A stretch of 6,388 nucleotides of DNA, from positions 1 through 6,388 of the forward strand of contig QHOP01000184.1 in NCBI GenBank assembly GCA_003219345.1, in the 5' to 3' direction. Shown piece by piece: positions 6,325-6,388 of this stretch. The notes below the pieces were generated by a model. The model saw only the letters and a list, made by a program, of their open reading frames with translations. It was not told the origin of the DNA and did not search any database. Position numbers and translations under genes: made by a program. How positions within the stretch are numbered: position 1 is the stretch's first letter; every line of letters starts with the position of its first letter. This DNA comes from Verrucomicrobiota bacterium (GTDB lineage Bacteria; Verrucomicrobiota; Verrucomicrobiia; Limisphaerales; AV2).

Positions 6325-6388
6325 AAACTTCCACGGAGCGGGTTGGCGCGTTCAACGAAAGCAAAACATAAAGTCTGATTTAATTGAC

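Noticed and set aside
6316..6378. A 20-residue plus-strand reading frame at the right edge
   Set aside because: It is very short, has no ribosome site and has no recognisable content.

Overview
The window reads as accessory, polysaccharide-related DNA from a GC-rich, Gram-negative-type bacterium. The best guess is Verrucomicrobiota (Pedosphaera/Limisphaerales-like). This guess rests on large secreted proteins built from fibronectin-III, Calx-beta and a short 'QRYY' C-terminal module, and on starts without a Shine-Dalgarno sequence. Planctomycetota cannot be excluded from sequence alone, and there is no rRNA or marker gene to settle it.

Layout: both genes are on the minus strand, so the order of transcription is right to left. 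Positions 6205-6388 are a short upstream region with a possible -10 element and a small hairpin. Positions 6204-2971 encode a 1077-residue secreted glycoside hydrolase family 9 enzyme. Its order is signal peptide, extra N-terminal beta domain, CelD_N-type Ig domain, GH9 catalytic barrel, Ig-like domain, Calx-beta and C-terminal module. Positions 2797-2970 are a 174-bp gap holding an inverted repeat and an AT-rich possible -10 element. Positions 2796 to 1 hold a second secreted protein, open for 932 codons and leaving the window at the left edge. Its order is signal peptide, FnIII, gingipain-like (peptidase C25-like) domain, FnIII, two Calx-beta domains and the same C-terminal module. Alignment to the end of the GH9 protein suggests that only a few codons of it are missing.

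How they may work together: the two proteins share a closely related Calx-beta subtype and a gap-free homologous C-terminal module. They are therefore probably exported and placed in the same extracellular or cell-surface location, with the GH9 enzyme cutting a beta-1,4-glucan-like polymer there. The partner keeps the scaffold features of a C25 domain but appears to lack the His-Cys catalytic pair. It may be a non-proteolytic surface protein, or an enzyme with a different active site. This apparent loss, the conserved-looking residues in its place and the shared C-terminal module are the most interesting points. No mobile element, CRISPR array, tRNA or rRNA is visible. The long plus-strand open frames (1282-2511 and 4099-6117) are codon-register shadows of the minus-strand genes.
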